Assembly (NCBI RefSeq): GCF_947502065.1
Contig: NZ_CANMYE010000001.1
Span: 682,001-746,000, forward strand
From: an uncultured Pseudoteredinibacter sp.
GTDB lineage: Bacteria > Pseudomonadota > Gammaproteobacteria > Pseudomonadales > Cellvibrionaceae
Reading direction: 5' to 3'
Length of the DNA: 64,000 nucleotides
The position numbers and the translations under genes are program-made. Below, piece after piece: positions 43,180 to 52,088 of the stretch (position 1 is its first letter; every line of letters starts with the position of its first letter). The notes under the pieces are model-generated. The model did not search any database. It saw only the letters and a program-made list of their open reading frames with translations, and was not told the DNA's origin.

Positions 43180-43800
43180 CTACGCCTCAGACCAAATCTC
43201 CCGCTTCACCATAATGGCAATAAATTCATCGCTACCTACTAACCCCCCAAGCCACTGTTGTACTTTGGGGTAAGGCGCTTGCCCAAACCAATCTATGTCT
43301 ACATTGGCAAACTGTCGTATAAAAGGGAAGATGCCAATATCAGCGGCGCTGAGCTTTTCACCCAGTAAATAGTTGTGCTGGTTTAGTGTGTCTTCCAGTG
43401 CTTGTATAAACACCTCAGCGCGTTGACGATAATCGAGTTGGCTAGCTTCTGGGTAGCCTACCCAGTATTTGTATTTATCCAGCTCTGGCTTAAAGTTGTT
43501 ATCGCAGTCATCTAGCCAGGCTTCTATTTTATGTTGCTGCTCTTGATCGCCCAACAAGCCGTGCTTATCTTCACCATGTTGCAAGGCCCACATCATAATA
43601 TCGCGGCTTTCATCAATTACTTCGCCATTGGCTAGTACTAATACCGGCACGGTGCCTTTGGGTGAGGCCTCAAGCATCGCTTTGGGTTTGTCTTTTAGCA
43701 GAATGTCTCTTTGATCTACTTCCACATCGCAATAGTGTATCGCTAGGCGGGCTCGCATAGCGTAGGGGCAGCGGCGGAAGGAGTAGAGTATGGGAAGCAT
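43180..43800 (-). CDS. Glutathione S-transferase family protein
   Basis: About 206 aa from MLPILYSFRRCPYAMRARLA. The N-terminal thioredoxin fold has CPYAMRARLAIHYC (Cys in the active-site position), the cis-Pro segment KGTVPVLVL, and the glutathione-binding DESRDIMMWAL. The C-terminal helical domain includes EKLSAADIGIFPFIRQFANVD. The enzyme conjugates or reduces substrates with glutathione in the cytoplasm. The start at 43800 has GAGGA upstream; the frame is open 12 bases further to 43812. It lies between the two large kinase genes on the same strand, probably by chance. Confidence 0.85.
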   Translation of the reverse strand: MLPILYSFRRCPYAMRARLAIHYCDVEVDQRDILLKDKPKAMLEASPKGTVPVLVLANGEVIDESRDIMMWALQHGEDKHGLLGDQEQQHKIEAWLDDCDNNFKPELDKYKYWVGYPEASQLDYRQRAEVFIQALEDTLNQHNYLLGEKLSAADIGIFPFIRQFANVDIDWFGQAPYPKVQQWLGGLVGSDEFIAIMVKREIWSEA

Positions 43801-44005
43801 AGCAGTCCTCAAATGGGGGTAACAGCGAGCGTTTCTCAGGATTTATTCGGGCGATTATAACGTGGGTCGGTTCTAGCTTGTAGGTTTTAAATGCGATTTT
43901 ATCTGTATTAATCGAGCTTGTTGAAAAAGATCAAGATTTAGGTTTGCTCGCCAAGAAATATTGATCTCTCGAATGGCCGCCTATAGATAAGGTTTTTTAA
44001 GCTTG

Positions 44006-47000
44006 CTATGGATTTGAAAGGTGTTTTAGCTTCAGCACAAACATGCTTCCCTGCTCTGGTTTTGATCGGCAGCTGATTTTCCCTTTCAGTGACTGGGTGA
44101 CCCAGTTAATTACAGAATGAAGTCCCAATCCGATATTTTGAGCTTTTGTTGATTTGGTGAAAAATGGCTCAAATATCTCCGTTAAGGTGTCTTGATCCAT
44201 TCCGCAACCATTATCAGCGAATACAATTTTAACCCCATCGAATGTAAATTGACGTATTTTAATATAAATAGTCGGTTTTCTATTTTTCATTTTATCTGCA
44301 GAAAAAGAATGTTGAATCGCGTTTTCGATCAGCTGGTTCAATATGCTATTTAGTACGGTAGGGTAAGATCTTAGGCCAATAGTTTCATCGCAATCTATCT
44401 CAAATGATAACCCAATCTCATTGGCTTGTACTTTCCAAGGAATAATGCAACGTCTAATTGTTTCACTTAGATTTATATCGACTAGTTGCATTTTTGAATC
44501 TTCTGCAAGACTTTCTTTAAAGCGAGAAGTTAAATTTGCCATCCGTTCAATATTTTTTTTCAACAATGATGAATTATTGGCAACGGATTCCACGAATGAT
44601 AGCAGCTTGGGCTCGGTGAGGGTACCTTGCTGCAGCGATAGCTGGATATTAGAGGTGGAATTTATAATTAAGCTATTTGAGGAGCTCAGTATGCCAATAG
44701 GTGTGTTGAGCTCATGTGATACCCCTCTTACTAGTTTTCCAAGTGAAGCGTGCTTCTCGCTTTCGATAAGTTGATCTTTGGTGGTATTTAACTCCTCCAA
44801 AGACTGGCTTAATTCATAGGTTCTTTCGTTCACAAGTGATTCTAACTCGATCTGTTTTTCTTTTAGGTGCCGAACCCTAAGTAGAAATAACAGCCAAATA
44901 AGGCCCGCAATTGATAGCAGGATTAGAAGACGGAACCAGTAGGTTTCGAACCACTTAGGTTGAACAGAAATATTTATGTGAAGCGGTTTTGACCCCCATA
45001 CTCCGTTTCGGTTACTCCCTTTGATTTCTAGTACATAATCACCAGCAGAAAAGTTACTTAGGCTAAAACGACGCCCTTGAGAATCAGATTCAATCCAACT
45101 GTCTTGATAACCGGCTATTCTATAAGCGTATCTAGTCGAATTAGGGGCTGTATAGTCTAAAGAAGCTACTGCTATAGTCACACTATCGTTTTCGGGGGTA
45201 AGCACTAAATTCTTCCAGTCACCTTCATAAGGCTTGCCGTCAACATAAAGAGAAGTGATCACCACAGCTGGGTCAAAGCGCCATGGTTTGAGAAATTCAG
45301 GTCGAATAACGATTAATCCGTCTGCTGAGCCATGAAGATAGCTTCCGTCTGGTAAAATTGTTCTAGAGAAATAAAAATCTAGAGTGGGGAATAGGCCGTC
45401 AGATTTTCCGAACGTTTCAGTGGAGTTGTCCTTTAAATTTATCCGAGAAAATGGTGACCACAGGAATCCATCTTTTTCATAGTATCTTCCTGAAATTGGA
45501 TCGCTGATGGGATTTTTTTTGTATTCAATAGAGTTTTTTTTCGGGTTGTAATTGGCGCTAAAAAGCAGTTTCCCAATACCCAAGTAAGCTTGGTTGCTTA
45601 CTCCCTTAAAAGCAGAGGTTAGGTATTTTCTTTTTATAGCTGCTGGAAAATCCTTGGATTTTATATAGGTTTTTACATGACGTTCCCCGCTGGGGATCAC
45701 GGCGATGTACTGTCGGCCCGCAGACCATAAATTACCATCTTTGTCCTCAAAGGTGTGATTTGTCTTTGTGTAGAAGTCAACGTTATGAGGCTCAAAGGAG
45801 TCCTTTCTACTTAAATCGATATTGTCTAAGTAAAAAAGGCCTTTGTTTCCAGATAAAAATAGAGTTCCATTGCGACTAATTACCAAATTAAAGTACTTGT
45901 TTTCCCCATCTTTGTCGGCATAGATGTGTTCAATATTTTTTAGATTAGCATCAATTTTATAAATTCCCTTACCTTTGATTGAAATCCATACGTGGCCGCT
46001 ATAATCCTCGGCCATTGTGTAAACCGCACCGTTAGGCAGTTTTAGTTCATTTTTATTATTGTTTTTATCGTTTTCCTCAGCTTTTATTACTCTTTTAACT
46101 TGGCCGTTTGGCTTTAGGATGGTAATTCCACCGACAGAGTGGCCTAACCAAATATCTTTGTTTTGTCTTTGCAGGATGTAGTAAATAGAGTTTCCAATAA
46201 GGCTGTTTTTGCTCTTACTGTTTTTTACTATGTTTGAGATGGCTCTGTAGCCTGGGTTAATTCTAAAAATGCTTTTATTAAACCTTGAACCCCAAATAAT
46301 ACCCTCTTTACTTTGATATAGGTCTCTAACCAAGTCGGAGTTAATTGAGAGTTGCTCTTCGCTGGGTTCGTTCATTCTCCTTAGCAAATTTCCGTTTTTG
46401 CTATCAAGTACTAATAATCCTTTGCCAGATATGGCCAGCCAAATCTCACCCTCGTCGAACTGTATTAGCTCGTTAATATCAATTTCATCCATTCTAAAAG
46501 ACTCAACTCCACCCTCGAACTTCACTAAGCTGTTATCCAAGTCTAGCCAGATGTTGTTATTTCGATCAATTAACATGTGATTTCCAAGCAATCCCTGATA
46601 GCTCAATATGGGTTCGGTCTTGGTGGTTTTTAAATCGAGTTTATGTATCTTGGACTGGCTTGAATAATAAACGGTGTCACCATGTTTTTGCATGATCTTA
46701 ATATCGGTTATTTGGGGTAAGTGTTCAGGTTTATCTAGCCTGATCTCTTCGTCGATGTATTGAGCAGTCCAAAACCCTTTATCAGTCGCCAATAGAATTT
46801 TCCCGTTTTCAGAATATTCTACGAAACTGCTTACTTTGAATTTTTTCTCGTTCAACGATAAGAATTCTTTAGTATTTTTAATGTGGTAGAAGTGGATGTC
46901 ACCGATTCTATTGAGAATCCAAAAGCCATTTTTTGTGTCAAACGTGAAATTTTCTACCGTTTCTCCGCCAAATGCTACCTTTCCTTGTTCATTAAAGGCG

Positions 47001-47299
47001 ACGTGAAATTCTGAACCATCATACCAAGATAAGCCTGTAACTCCCGCTTGCCATAGGCGGCCTTCATTATCTTGAGATAAGATTCCATTGTTAACCCCCT
47101 TGGAGCCAGATTCTTTGTGGATTATAGGGTGCCCACTATAAAATAGAGCCTGATGAGTATCTTTGTTACTTGCGTAGCTGATTGCTGTAAATAGCTGCAG
47201 TGCTAATACACAATAAAAACGCTTTCGCCTCACTTCCTTTCGCTGTGAAAAATTAGAGGGACATAAGGTCCATGTTGATTCATATAAAAACACTAACAT
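44006..47299 (-). CDS. Beta-propeller (Reg_prop/Y_Y_Y) sensor histidine kinase, copy 2
   Basis: The 1097-aa paralogue of the kinase at 39632 has the same order: signal sequence, periplasmic propeller repeats (LSQDNEGRLWQAGVTGLSWYDG; LIDRNNNIWLDLDNSL; RQNKDIWLGHSVGG), Y_Y_Y domain (YAYRIAGYQDSWIESD...NFSAGDYVLEIKG), one membrane helix, coiled coil, and HisKA/HATPase (GVSHELNTPIGIL; NQLIENAIQHS; FADNGCGM; AQNIGLGLHSVINWV). Here the G1 box is intact. The first ~25 residues are doubtful: a GTG at 47233 would give a normal signal peptide (RRKRFYCVLALQLFTAISYA), but its SD is too close. There is no response regulator nearby. Confidence 0.85.
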   Translation of the reverse strand: MLVFLYESTWTLCPSNFSQRKEVRRKRFYCVLALQLFTAISYASNKDTHQALFYSGHPIIHKESGSKGVNNGILSQDNEGRLWQAGVTGLSWYDGSEFHVAFNEQGKVAFGGETVENFTFDTKNGFWILNRIGDIHFYHIKNTKEFLSLNEKKFKVSSFVEYSENGKILLATDKGFWTAQYIDEEIRLDKPEHLPQITDIKIMQKHGDTVYYSSQSKIHKLDLKTTKTEPILSYQGLLGNHMLIDRNNNIWLDLDNSLVKFEGGVESFRMDEIDINELIQFDEGEIWLAISGKGLLVLDSKNGNLLRRMNEPSEEQLSINSDLVRDLYQSKEGIIWGSRFNKSIFRINPGYRAISNIVKNSKSKNSLIGNSIYYILQRQNKDIWLGHSVGGITILKPNGQVKRVIKAEENDKNNNKNELKLPNGAVYTMAEDYSGHVWISIKGKGIYKIDANLKNIEHIYADKDGENKYFNLVISRNGTLFLSGNKGLFYLDNIDLSRKDSFEPHNVDFYTKTNHTFEDKDGNLWSAGRQYIAVIPSGERHVKTYIKSKDFPAAIKRKYLTSAFKGVSNQAYLGIGKLLFSANYNPKKNSIEYKKNPISDPISGRYYEKDGFLWSPFSRINLKDNSTETFGKSDGLFPTLDFYFSRTILPDGSYLHGSADGLIVIRPEFLKPWRFDPAVVITSLYVDGKPYEGDWKNLVLTPENDSVTIAVASLDYTAPNSTRYAYRIAGYQDSWIESDSQGRRFSLSNFSAGDYVLEIKGSNRNGVWGSKPLHINISVQPKWFETYWFRLLILLSIAGLIWLLFLLRVRHLKEKQIELESLVNERTYELSQSLEELNTTKDQLIESEKHASLGKLVRGVSHELNTPIGILSSSNSLIINSTSNIQLSLQQGTLTEPKLLSFVESVANNSSLLKKNIERMANLTSRFKESLAEDSKMQLVDINLSETIRRCIIPWKVQANEIGLSFEIDCDETIGLRSYPTVLNSILNQLIENAIQHSFSADKMKNRKPTIYIKIRQFTFDGVKIVFADNGCGMDQDTLTEIFEPFFTKSTKAQNIGLGLHSVINWVTQSLKGKISCRSKPEQGSMFVLKLKHLSNP

Positions 47300-47739
47300 A
47301 TAAATCTATATTCGATATCAAGTACAAAAAATGGGAGTGAATTGCCTGCTTTTTTGGCGTTTCAATAGCCTAATTAAAGTTATAGGCGAAAAACAAAAAA
47401 TATGCTCTTTTTGTTACTGAATTTTTTTCTGGAAATCAACAGAATGGAGGTGCAATCTAGATAAATTGGCGTCAATTAACAAGTGGTCATCTAGGGTAGC
47501 GGGCAGCTTTATTGTTGACTATGCACTTTTCAAGTTAAAGGGGTTAATTGTAAAGGCAGGCAATCGTGGGTGCTGATTTTTAGTCTTTGTTCAGCATTTT
47601 TAAGAAACTCTAGCAAATACTATTCGGGCATGATTGCAAAGTAATTTGCTACCGCTAATGTTAGAGAAGGTGCTGTTGCAGCTTGCAGCTTGCAGCAATT
47701 ACGTGGAGGATGAATGTAAGTATGTAGAGGTAGCGGTAG
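47300..47739. other. 440-bp AT-rich stretch without a gene
   Basis: It includes the probable promoter of the kinase gene reading leftwards. GCAGCTTGCAGCTTGCAGC (47678-47696) is a short GCAGCTT direct repeat. No open frame with family features is seen. Confidence 0.4.
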
Positions 47740-48168
47740 TTAGGACACCTCAATCGCCAATATTGTTTCTGGCATGGGGGCCTTTACTAAATCAGCTAGG
47801 GTATAGGCGTCCAGGCTCTCCATAAATGCTTGCTGGGCATTGTCTAGAATACCGCGCAGATGGCAATGGGGGTTTAGTTTGCAAAGCGGGGCCTCGCAAT
47901 TCACTGGGCTTAGGGTTTGTTCCATTAACTCTACCACCTCACGCAGCTTTAGAGCCTCGGGGGCTATGCCTAGTTTTATACCGCCATTTTTACCTCGGCT
48001 GGCGGCTATCCAATGGGTGGAAGCTAGCTTGTTAACCACTTTTTTTAAGTGGTCATTTGAGATTTCTAAAGCTTGTGAGAGCTTTTGAATGGTTGTCTTT
48101 TCCTCACGCATTGAGGCGATATAAATCAAAACTCGAAAAGCATAATCCGTGTGTTTGGTTAGTCTCAT
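47740..48168 (-). CDS. nsrR: Rrf2-family nitric-oxide-sensing repressor NsrR
   Basis: The 142-aa protein starts MRLTKHTDYAFRVLIYIAS with the Rrf2 winged HTH (TIQKLSQALEISNDHLKKVVNKLA; SRGKNGGIKLG). Three cysteines, Cys91, Cys96 and Cys102 (NCEAPLCKLNPHC), have the same spacing as the Fe-S ligands of E. coli NsrR. Nitric oxide destroys the cluster and lifts repression. It is divergent from hmp, its typical target, and two palindromes between them look like operators. Confidence 0.9.
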   Translation of the reverse strand: MRLTKHTDYAFRVLIYIASMREEKTTIQKLSQALEISNDHLKKVVNKLASTHWIAASRGKNGGIKLGIAPEALKLREVVELMEQTLSPVNCEAPLCKLNPHCHLRGILDNAQQAFMESLDAYTLADLVKAPMPETILAIEVS

Positions 48169-48237
48169 TTTCTCGTCCTTTTGTAGGATTAAGCTTGCTG
48201 GATGAATTATAACTTGACCGCCTATAAAAAGTATATA

Positions 48238-48288
48238 ACATGCACCTTTAAAAGGGGTATGTAAAAAGCACCTTAATAAGGAGCTTTT
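48238..48288. promoter_or_regulatory. Two 25-bp palindromes in the nsrR-hmp gap, candidate NsrR operators
   Basis: Site 1 (48238-48262) pairs ACATGCACCTTT with AAAGGGGTATGT around one base, 10 of 12 positions. Site 2 (48264-48288) pairs AAAAGCACCTTA with TAAGGAGCTTTT around one base, 11 of 12 positions. ATGCA followed by a T/A centre resembles the known NsrR inverted repeat. They lie nearer nsrR, about 165-215 bp before the hmp start. Confidence 0.6.
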
Positions 48289-48452
48289 AAAAAAGTACTT
48301 TTAACGAGAACCGCGTATCTGAGTATTAATAGCTGGGCTCTGTGTAATTCAAAAGAAAGTAGCGTGGGCAACCCTTGCTGTATGGCCGGCGTAATACTTC
48401 AGTCCCTGGCTAGCAAGCCAAGTAATCCGTAAAACAATCGAGTGATAAATAC

Positions 48453-49679
48453 ATGTTAAGTGAACAAACCATACAGGTGGTGAAAGCCACTGTACCCGTT
48501 ATTGAGGGTGCATCAGAAGTCCTGACCGACCACTTCTATAAGCGCTTGTTTCTGCATAATCCTGAGCTGCAGGATGTTTTTAATATGAGTCATCAACGTT
48601 CTGGCAAGCAAAGGGCAGCGCTCTATGATGCCATTGCGGCCTATGCCAAAAACATCGATAACTTAGCGGTTCTAAGCACCGCGATAGAGCGCATTGCCCA
48701 CAAGCACAGTAGCTTTTCGATTCAGCCAGAGCATTACGATATTGTTGGGCTCCATTTGATTGAAACTCTGCGTGAGCTTTTAGGGGACGACTTTACGCCC
48801 GAAATTGAGAACGCTTGGGTAGAGGCTTATGGCTTTTTAGCTGACATATTCATTGGACGTGAAGAGGAAATTTACAGCGGTGCTCAATTGCAATTTGGTG
48901 GCTGGCGTGGCGAAAGGCGTTTTGTACTCAGTGAGAAGCGGATAGAGTCTAGCTTGGTAACCAGCTTTGTATTTCGACCTGAAGATGGTCAGCCAGTTGT
49001 AGCTTATCAACCCGGGCAATATCTAGGGATAAAAGTTAAACCTAGCACAGCCGAAAACATTGAAATAAGGCAATATTCCTTATCGGCATGTTCGAACGGA
49101 CAAAGCTATCAGATCTCGGTTAAACGCGAGGGGACTGAGCATCCGGGCGTTGTTTCTCATTACCTGCACAATGAGCTGCAGCCTGGTGATACGGTCGAGA
49201 TTATGCCGCCTTGTGGGGATTTCTATTATCAAGAAAGGCAAGCGCCCACGGTATTGCTTAGCGCGGGTGTGGGTTTAACACCAATGCAAGCTATGTTAGA
49301 AAGCTTGTACCAACAGCGTAGCAAGCAGCCGCTGCTTTATTTGCATGCTTGTAATCACCCAGAAGAACACTCCTTCGCTGAAACCTTGAAAGAAATCATG
49401 GCTAGTGATCATGCTCTAGCAAGCGCCTGGCAAAGTCATGTATGGTATGCAGAAGGTAGCTCAAAGAGCTATGAAAACAATCCTGTAGGCCAGCGATCTG
49501 GTTTCATGCAGCTGGCCCCTTTGCAAGATTCTCTTCACCTTAAATTGGCTCACTTTTATATGTGTGGGCCGGTGGCTTTTATGACTGCTATTAAACAGCA
49601 GTTGTTAGAGTTGGGGGTCGATAGCGATAGGATTCACTATGAAGTGTTTGGGCCCCATGAGAGCTTGGGTGTTGTTTAG
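48453..49679 (+). CDS. hmp: Flavohaemoglobin, nitric oxide dioxygenase
   Basis: The 408-aa enzyme converts NO and O2 to nitrate using NADPH. The N-terminal globin domain (1-~140; FYKRLFLHNPELQDVFNMSHQRSGKQ; IAHKHSSFSIQPEHYDIVG with the haem-side His) is followed by an FAD domain (EIRQYSLSAC, the RxYS motif) and an NAD domain (TVLLSAGVGLTPMQAMLE; FYMCGPVAFM; FGPHESLG). Length and motifs are complete. It is divergent from nsrR. Confidence 0.96.
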   Translation: MLSEQTIQVVKATVPVIEGASEVLTDHFYKRLFLHNPELQDVFNMSHQRSGKQRAALYDAIAAYAKNIDNLAVLSTAIERIAHKHSSFSIQPEHYDIVGLHLIETLRELLGDDFTPEIENAWVEAYGFLADIFIGREEEIYSGAQLQFGGWRGERRFVLSEKRIESSLVTSFVFRPEDGQPVVAYQPGQYLGIKVKPSTAENIEIRQYSLSACSNGQSYQISVKREGTEHPGVVSHYLHNELQPGDTVEIMPPCGDFYYQERQAPTVLLSAGVGLTPMQAMLESLYQQRSKQPLLYLHACNHPEEHSFAETLKEIMASDHALASAWQSHVWYAEGSSKSYENNPVGQRSGFMQLAPLQDSLHLKLAHFYMCGPVAFMTAIKQQLLELGVDSDRIHYEVFGPHESLGVV

Positions 49680-49732
49680 GGGCTTAAAGCCTTGAAAAGC
49701 CATGCGAATGGGAATTTCCTAGAGCTCAGAGC

Positions 49733-49754
49733 TATGCCCTGTATGCAGGGCATA
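49733..49754. terminator. Hairpin between hmp and the VOC gene
   Basis: TATGCCCTG-TATG-CAGGGCATA is a perfect 9-bp stem with a four-base loop between two converging genes. It probably stops both transcripts, although no T-run follows. Confidence 0.65.
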
Positions 49755-49764
49755 AGTGCTCAAA

Positions 49765-50154
49765 TTATTGATTAAAGCCAGCAAAAATAGCTTCCAATTT
49801 ATTACCAAACGGATCGCGCACAAAACAGGTATAAACATCAGGTATTGGGTAGGCCTTTCTTGGCCCTGGCTCGCCTGCACAATACCCGCCATTGTCCACA
49901 GCTACACGGTGAAAGTTATCCACTGCCTCTGGGCTGTTAGCGATAAAGCTAACGTGGCAACCATTGCCAGCACTGGCTGCTTCTTGATTTTCGGGTTTCA
50001 TAATTAAAAACTGCACAGTATCTTTCCCGTAGGCTGCAAAGCCTTCTGTGTTAGCAAGCAGTTTTACGTCTAAGGTTGCCATTAGCTCATTGTAAAAGCC
50101 TTGGCCTTTATCAATGCAGCTGACCCCTAAACTCAAGTGGTCGATAATGTTCAT
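49765..50154 (-). CDS. VOC-superfamily (glyoxalase/dioxygenase-fold) protein
   Basis: The 129-aa protein is one vicinal-oxygen-chelate module pair: MNIIDHLSLGVSCIDKGQGFYN (His metal ligand), the central GCHVSFIANSPEAVDNFHRVAVDNGG, and the C-terminal VYTCFVRDPFGNKLEAIFAGF (Glu ligand). Such proteins may be lyases, dioxygenases or resistance proteins; the substrate cannot be told. It lies 80 bp behind the YHS-domain gene on the same strand. Confidence 0.85.
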   Translation of the reverse strand: MNIIDHLSLGVSCIDKGQGFYNELMATLDVKLLANTEGFAAYGKDTVQFLIMKPENQEAASAGNGCHVSFIANSPEAVDNFHRVAVDNGGYCAGEPGPRKAYPIPDVYTCFVRDPFGNKLEAIFAGFNQ

Positions 50155-50234
50155 AATTCCAATCCTTTACACTACTGAGCCCCACACTTTGTGCTTCAAA
50201 TGGCGCAAAGTGTGGGTTCGTTTTTTTGAAGGGT

Positions 50235-50687
50235 TTACAGTTCGGCAGGTGATTTGTCTTTAATAGTTTTCCACTGGGCATCCGCGCTCTTAATGCGGCC
50301 CGGTACATCCTTAAACCATTCGTCCTGAATACCAGTATCTAGGTTTAGGTAGAGCTTGCCGTTTACAACGCGCCATACTTCAGGGTCGCCTATGAATTTT
50401 TTACCAACAGATACACCAAAGGCACAGTAGCCACCGTATGCTGGTACATATTTTTCTGGGTTGCTTTTAAAGCTTGCCAGGTTAGCTTTACTTGAGAACT
50501 GATACGTGGCGCCATTGTGGGTAGCCACAAAGTTGCCATTGCCGCGTATTGGGCGTTTAGCTGTGTGATAAGACACTACATCGTAGCCTTGCACAGCAGG
50601 TGCGCTGAATTGGTATTTATCGGCCAAGGCGCCAGCCGATGCTAAAACGGTAGCCACAAGGCCTAGTAGAAGTTGTTTAAAGCTCAT
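50235..50687 (-). CDS. Exported YHS-domain protein
   Basis: The 150-aa product has a signal peptide (MSFKQLLLGLVATVLASAGA, cleaved near ALADKY). The mature YHS-like domain is AVQGYDVVSYHTAKRPIRGNGNF...YQFSSKANLASFKSNPEKYVPAYGGYCAFGVSVGKKF. A Cys in GGYCAFG and conserved aromatic residues are typical of periplasmic YHS proteins, which may bind metal; the function is not established. The VOC gene follows on the same strand. Confidence 0.85.
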   Translation of the reverse strand: MSFKQLLLGLVATVLASAGALADKYQFSAPAVQGYDVVSYHTAKRPIRGNGNFVATHNGATYQFSSKANLASFKSNPEKYVPAYGGYCAFGVSVGKKFIGDPEVWRVVNGKLYLNLDTGIQDEWFKDVPGRIKSADAQWKTIKDKSPAEL

Positions 50688-50964
50688 TTTGGTTTCCTCA
50701 AAGGTTAAAAAACTTTCCTAGAAAGCGTTAACTTTCTTGGGGTTTATGTTCCTTGAGGAAGCTAAAAATCTAAATATTACAAACACCGCCATTCCTACTA
50801 AATCGTCCAGCTCGATACCTTGGCTGCTAATCTGTCTAAAATTAACACTGAATCGTACGACAATTTGGATAGTTTCGTGATCTCGCTATGGCCCTATGCT
50901 AGTTTTGAAAACAAGGTGTTCAGTGGGAAGGGGCTGGGCGTTAGTAACAGTAACGGAGTTTGTT

Positions 50965-51900
50965 ATGGATGCATTAACCGATATTTTGAATACCCTTAGG
51001 CTTTCTAGTAGCTTGTATTTTCGCACTGAATTAAGTTCCCCTTGGGGAGTAGAAGTACCCGCTAAAGATAATGTTGCACGTTTTCACGTGGTTATTCGTG
51101 GGCAGTGCTGGCTCAAGGTGGCGGGGCAAGAGCAGGGCATACACCTTTCTAACGGAGATCTTGCAGTTGTGCCGCATGGAGCCTCGCATCAGCTGGCAGA
51201 CGCGAAAACCACTGCGATAAGGCCACTAGAAGACGTTTTAAATGAAGTCGACTACGTGGGTAACGGGCCCTTGGTCTACGGCGGTGATGGCCCGGGTTGT
51301 TGCTTAGTTTGTGGCGAATTTAGGTTTAGTGATTTGGGGCAACACCCTTTATTGGAAAATCTTCCCCAAGCTCTCCATATCCCAGGAAATCAAAGCTATA
51401 ACAGCCAGTGGTTAGACAGTGCTATTGGCTTTATCTCCCATGAAGCTACCAAGCTAGAGCCCGGGGCCCATGCCATTATTGATCGGCTTTCGGAAATTAT
51501 GTTGATTCAGGTTATTCGGGCCACATTGAATAATACTGAAGAAAAGATCCCCTTTTTATCGGCCTTTGCCGATGCGCGTATGAACCGTGTGCTAGCGGCG
51601 ATACATGAAAACCCAGCCCATGATTGGACCGTTGAAAATCTCGGCCAACTGGTGAATATGTCTCGCTCGTCCTTTTCCAGCAGCTTTACCGAGCTGACCA
51701 CTATGTCTCCGCTACAATATATTATTTTTGTACGGCTTGAACGGGCTAGTAGGCTATTGCTTGAAAGTGATACCTCATTGATCCAAGTGGCTGAAAGCAT
51801 TGGCTATCGATCAGAGGCCGCTTTTAGTCAAGCTTTTAAAAAGCAATTTGGTATGCGCCCGGGGGAGTTTCGCAGACACCACAGTAAGCTTGCGGCGTGA
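50965..51900 (+). CDS. AraC-family regulator with cupin sensor domain
   Basis: About 311 aa from MDALTDILNTLRLSSSLYFR. The N-terminal cupin (AraC-type cupin_6: FHVVIRGQCWLKVAGQEQGIHLSNGDLAVVPHGASHQL) is followed by the C-terminal double HTH (WTVENLGQLVNMSRSSFSSSFTELTTMSPLQYI; LIQVAESIGYRSEAAFSQAFKKQFGMRPGEFRRHH). The start at 50965 has ACGGAG upstream; the frame is open to 50896. It is divergent from the YHS/VOC pair, which is its most likely target, as AraC/cupin genes of this type often sit beside their targets. Confidence 0.85.
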   Translation: MDALTDILNTLRLSSSLYFRTELSSPWGVEVPAKDNVARFHVVIRGQCWLKVAGQEQGIHLSNGDLAVVPHGASHQLADAKTTAIRPLEDVLNEVDYVGNGPLVYGGDGPGCCLVCGEFRFSDLGQHPLLENLPQALHIPGNQSYNSQWLDSAIGFISHEATKLEPGAHAIIDRLSEIMLIQVIRATLNNTEEKIPFLSAFADARMNRVLAAIHENPAHDWTVENLGQLVNMSRSSFSSSFTELTTMSPLQYIIFVRLERASRLLLESDTSLIQVAESIGYRSEAAFSQAFKKQFGMRPGEFRRHHSKLAA

Positions 51901-52088
51901 CTGTTACCCTTCGCCCATTTGAAGGCGGCTTTTGCGCCCCATTTTTTATGGTCTGTACTTTATTTATCCGGTGCTGCTTTCCTGGCTGAAAATCGCTAAC
52001 GCTTTGGCGTAGATTGAACAATTCTAAATACACAACTTAGTACACTTGGGGCCACTAATATGGCCATTGATGTACTAGGAGTTTTATA

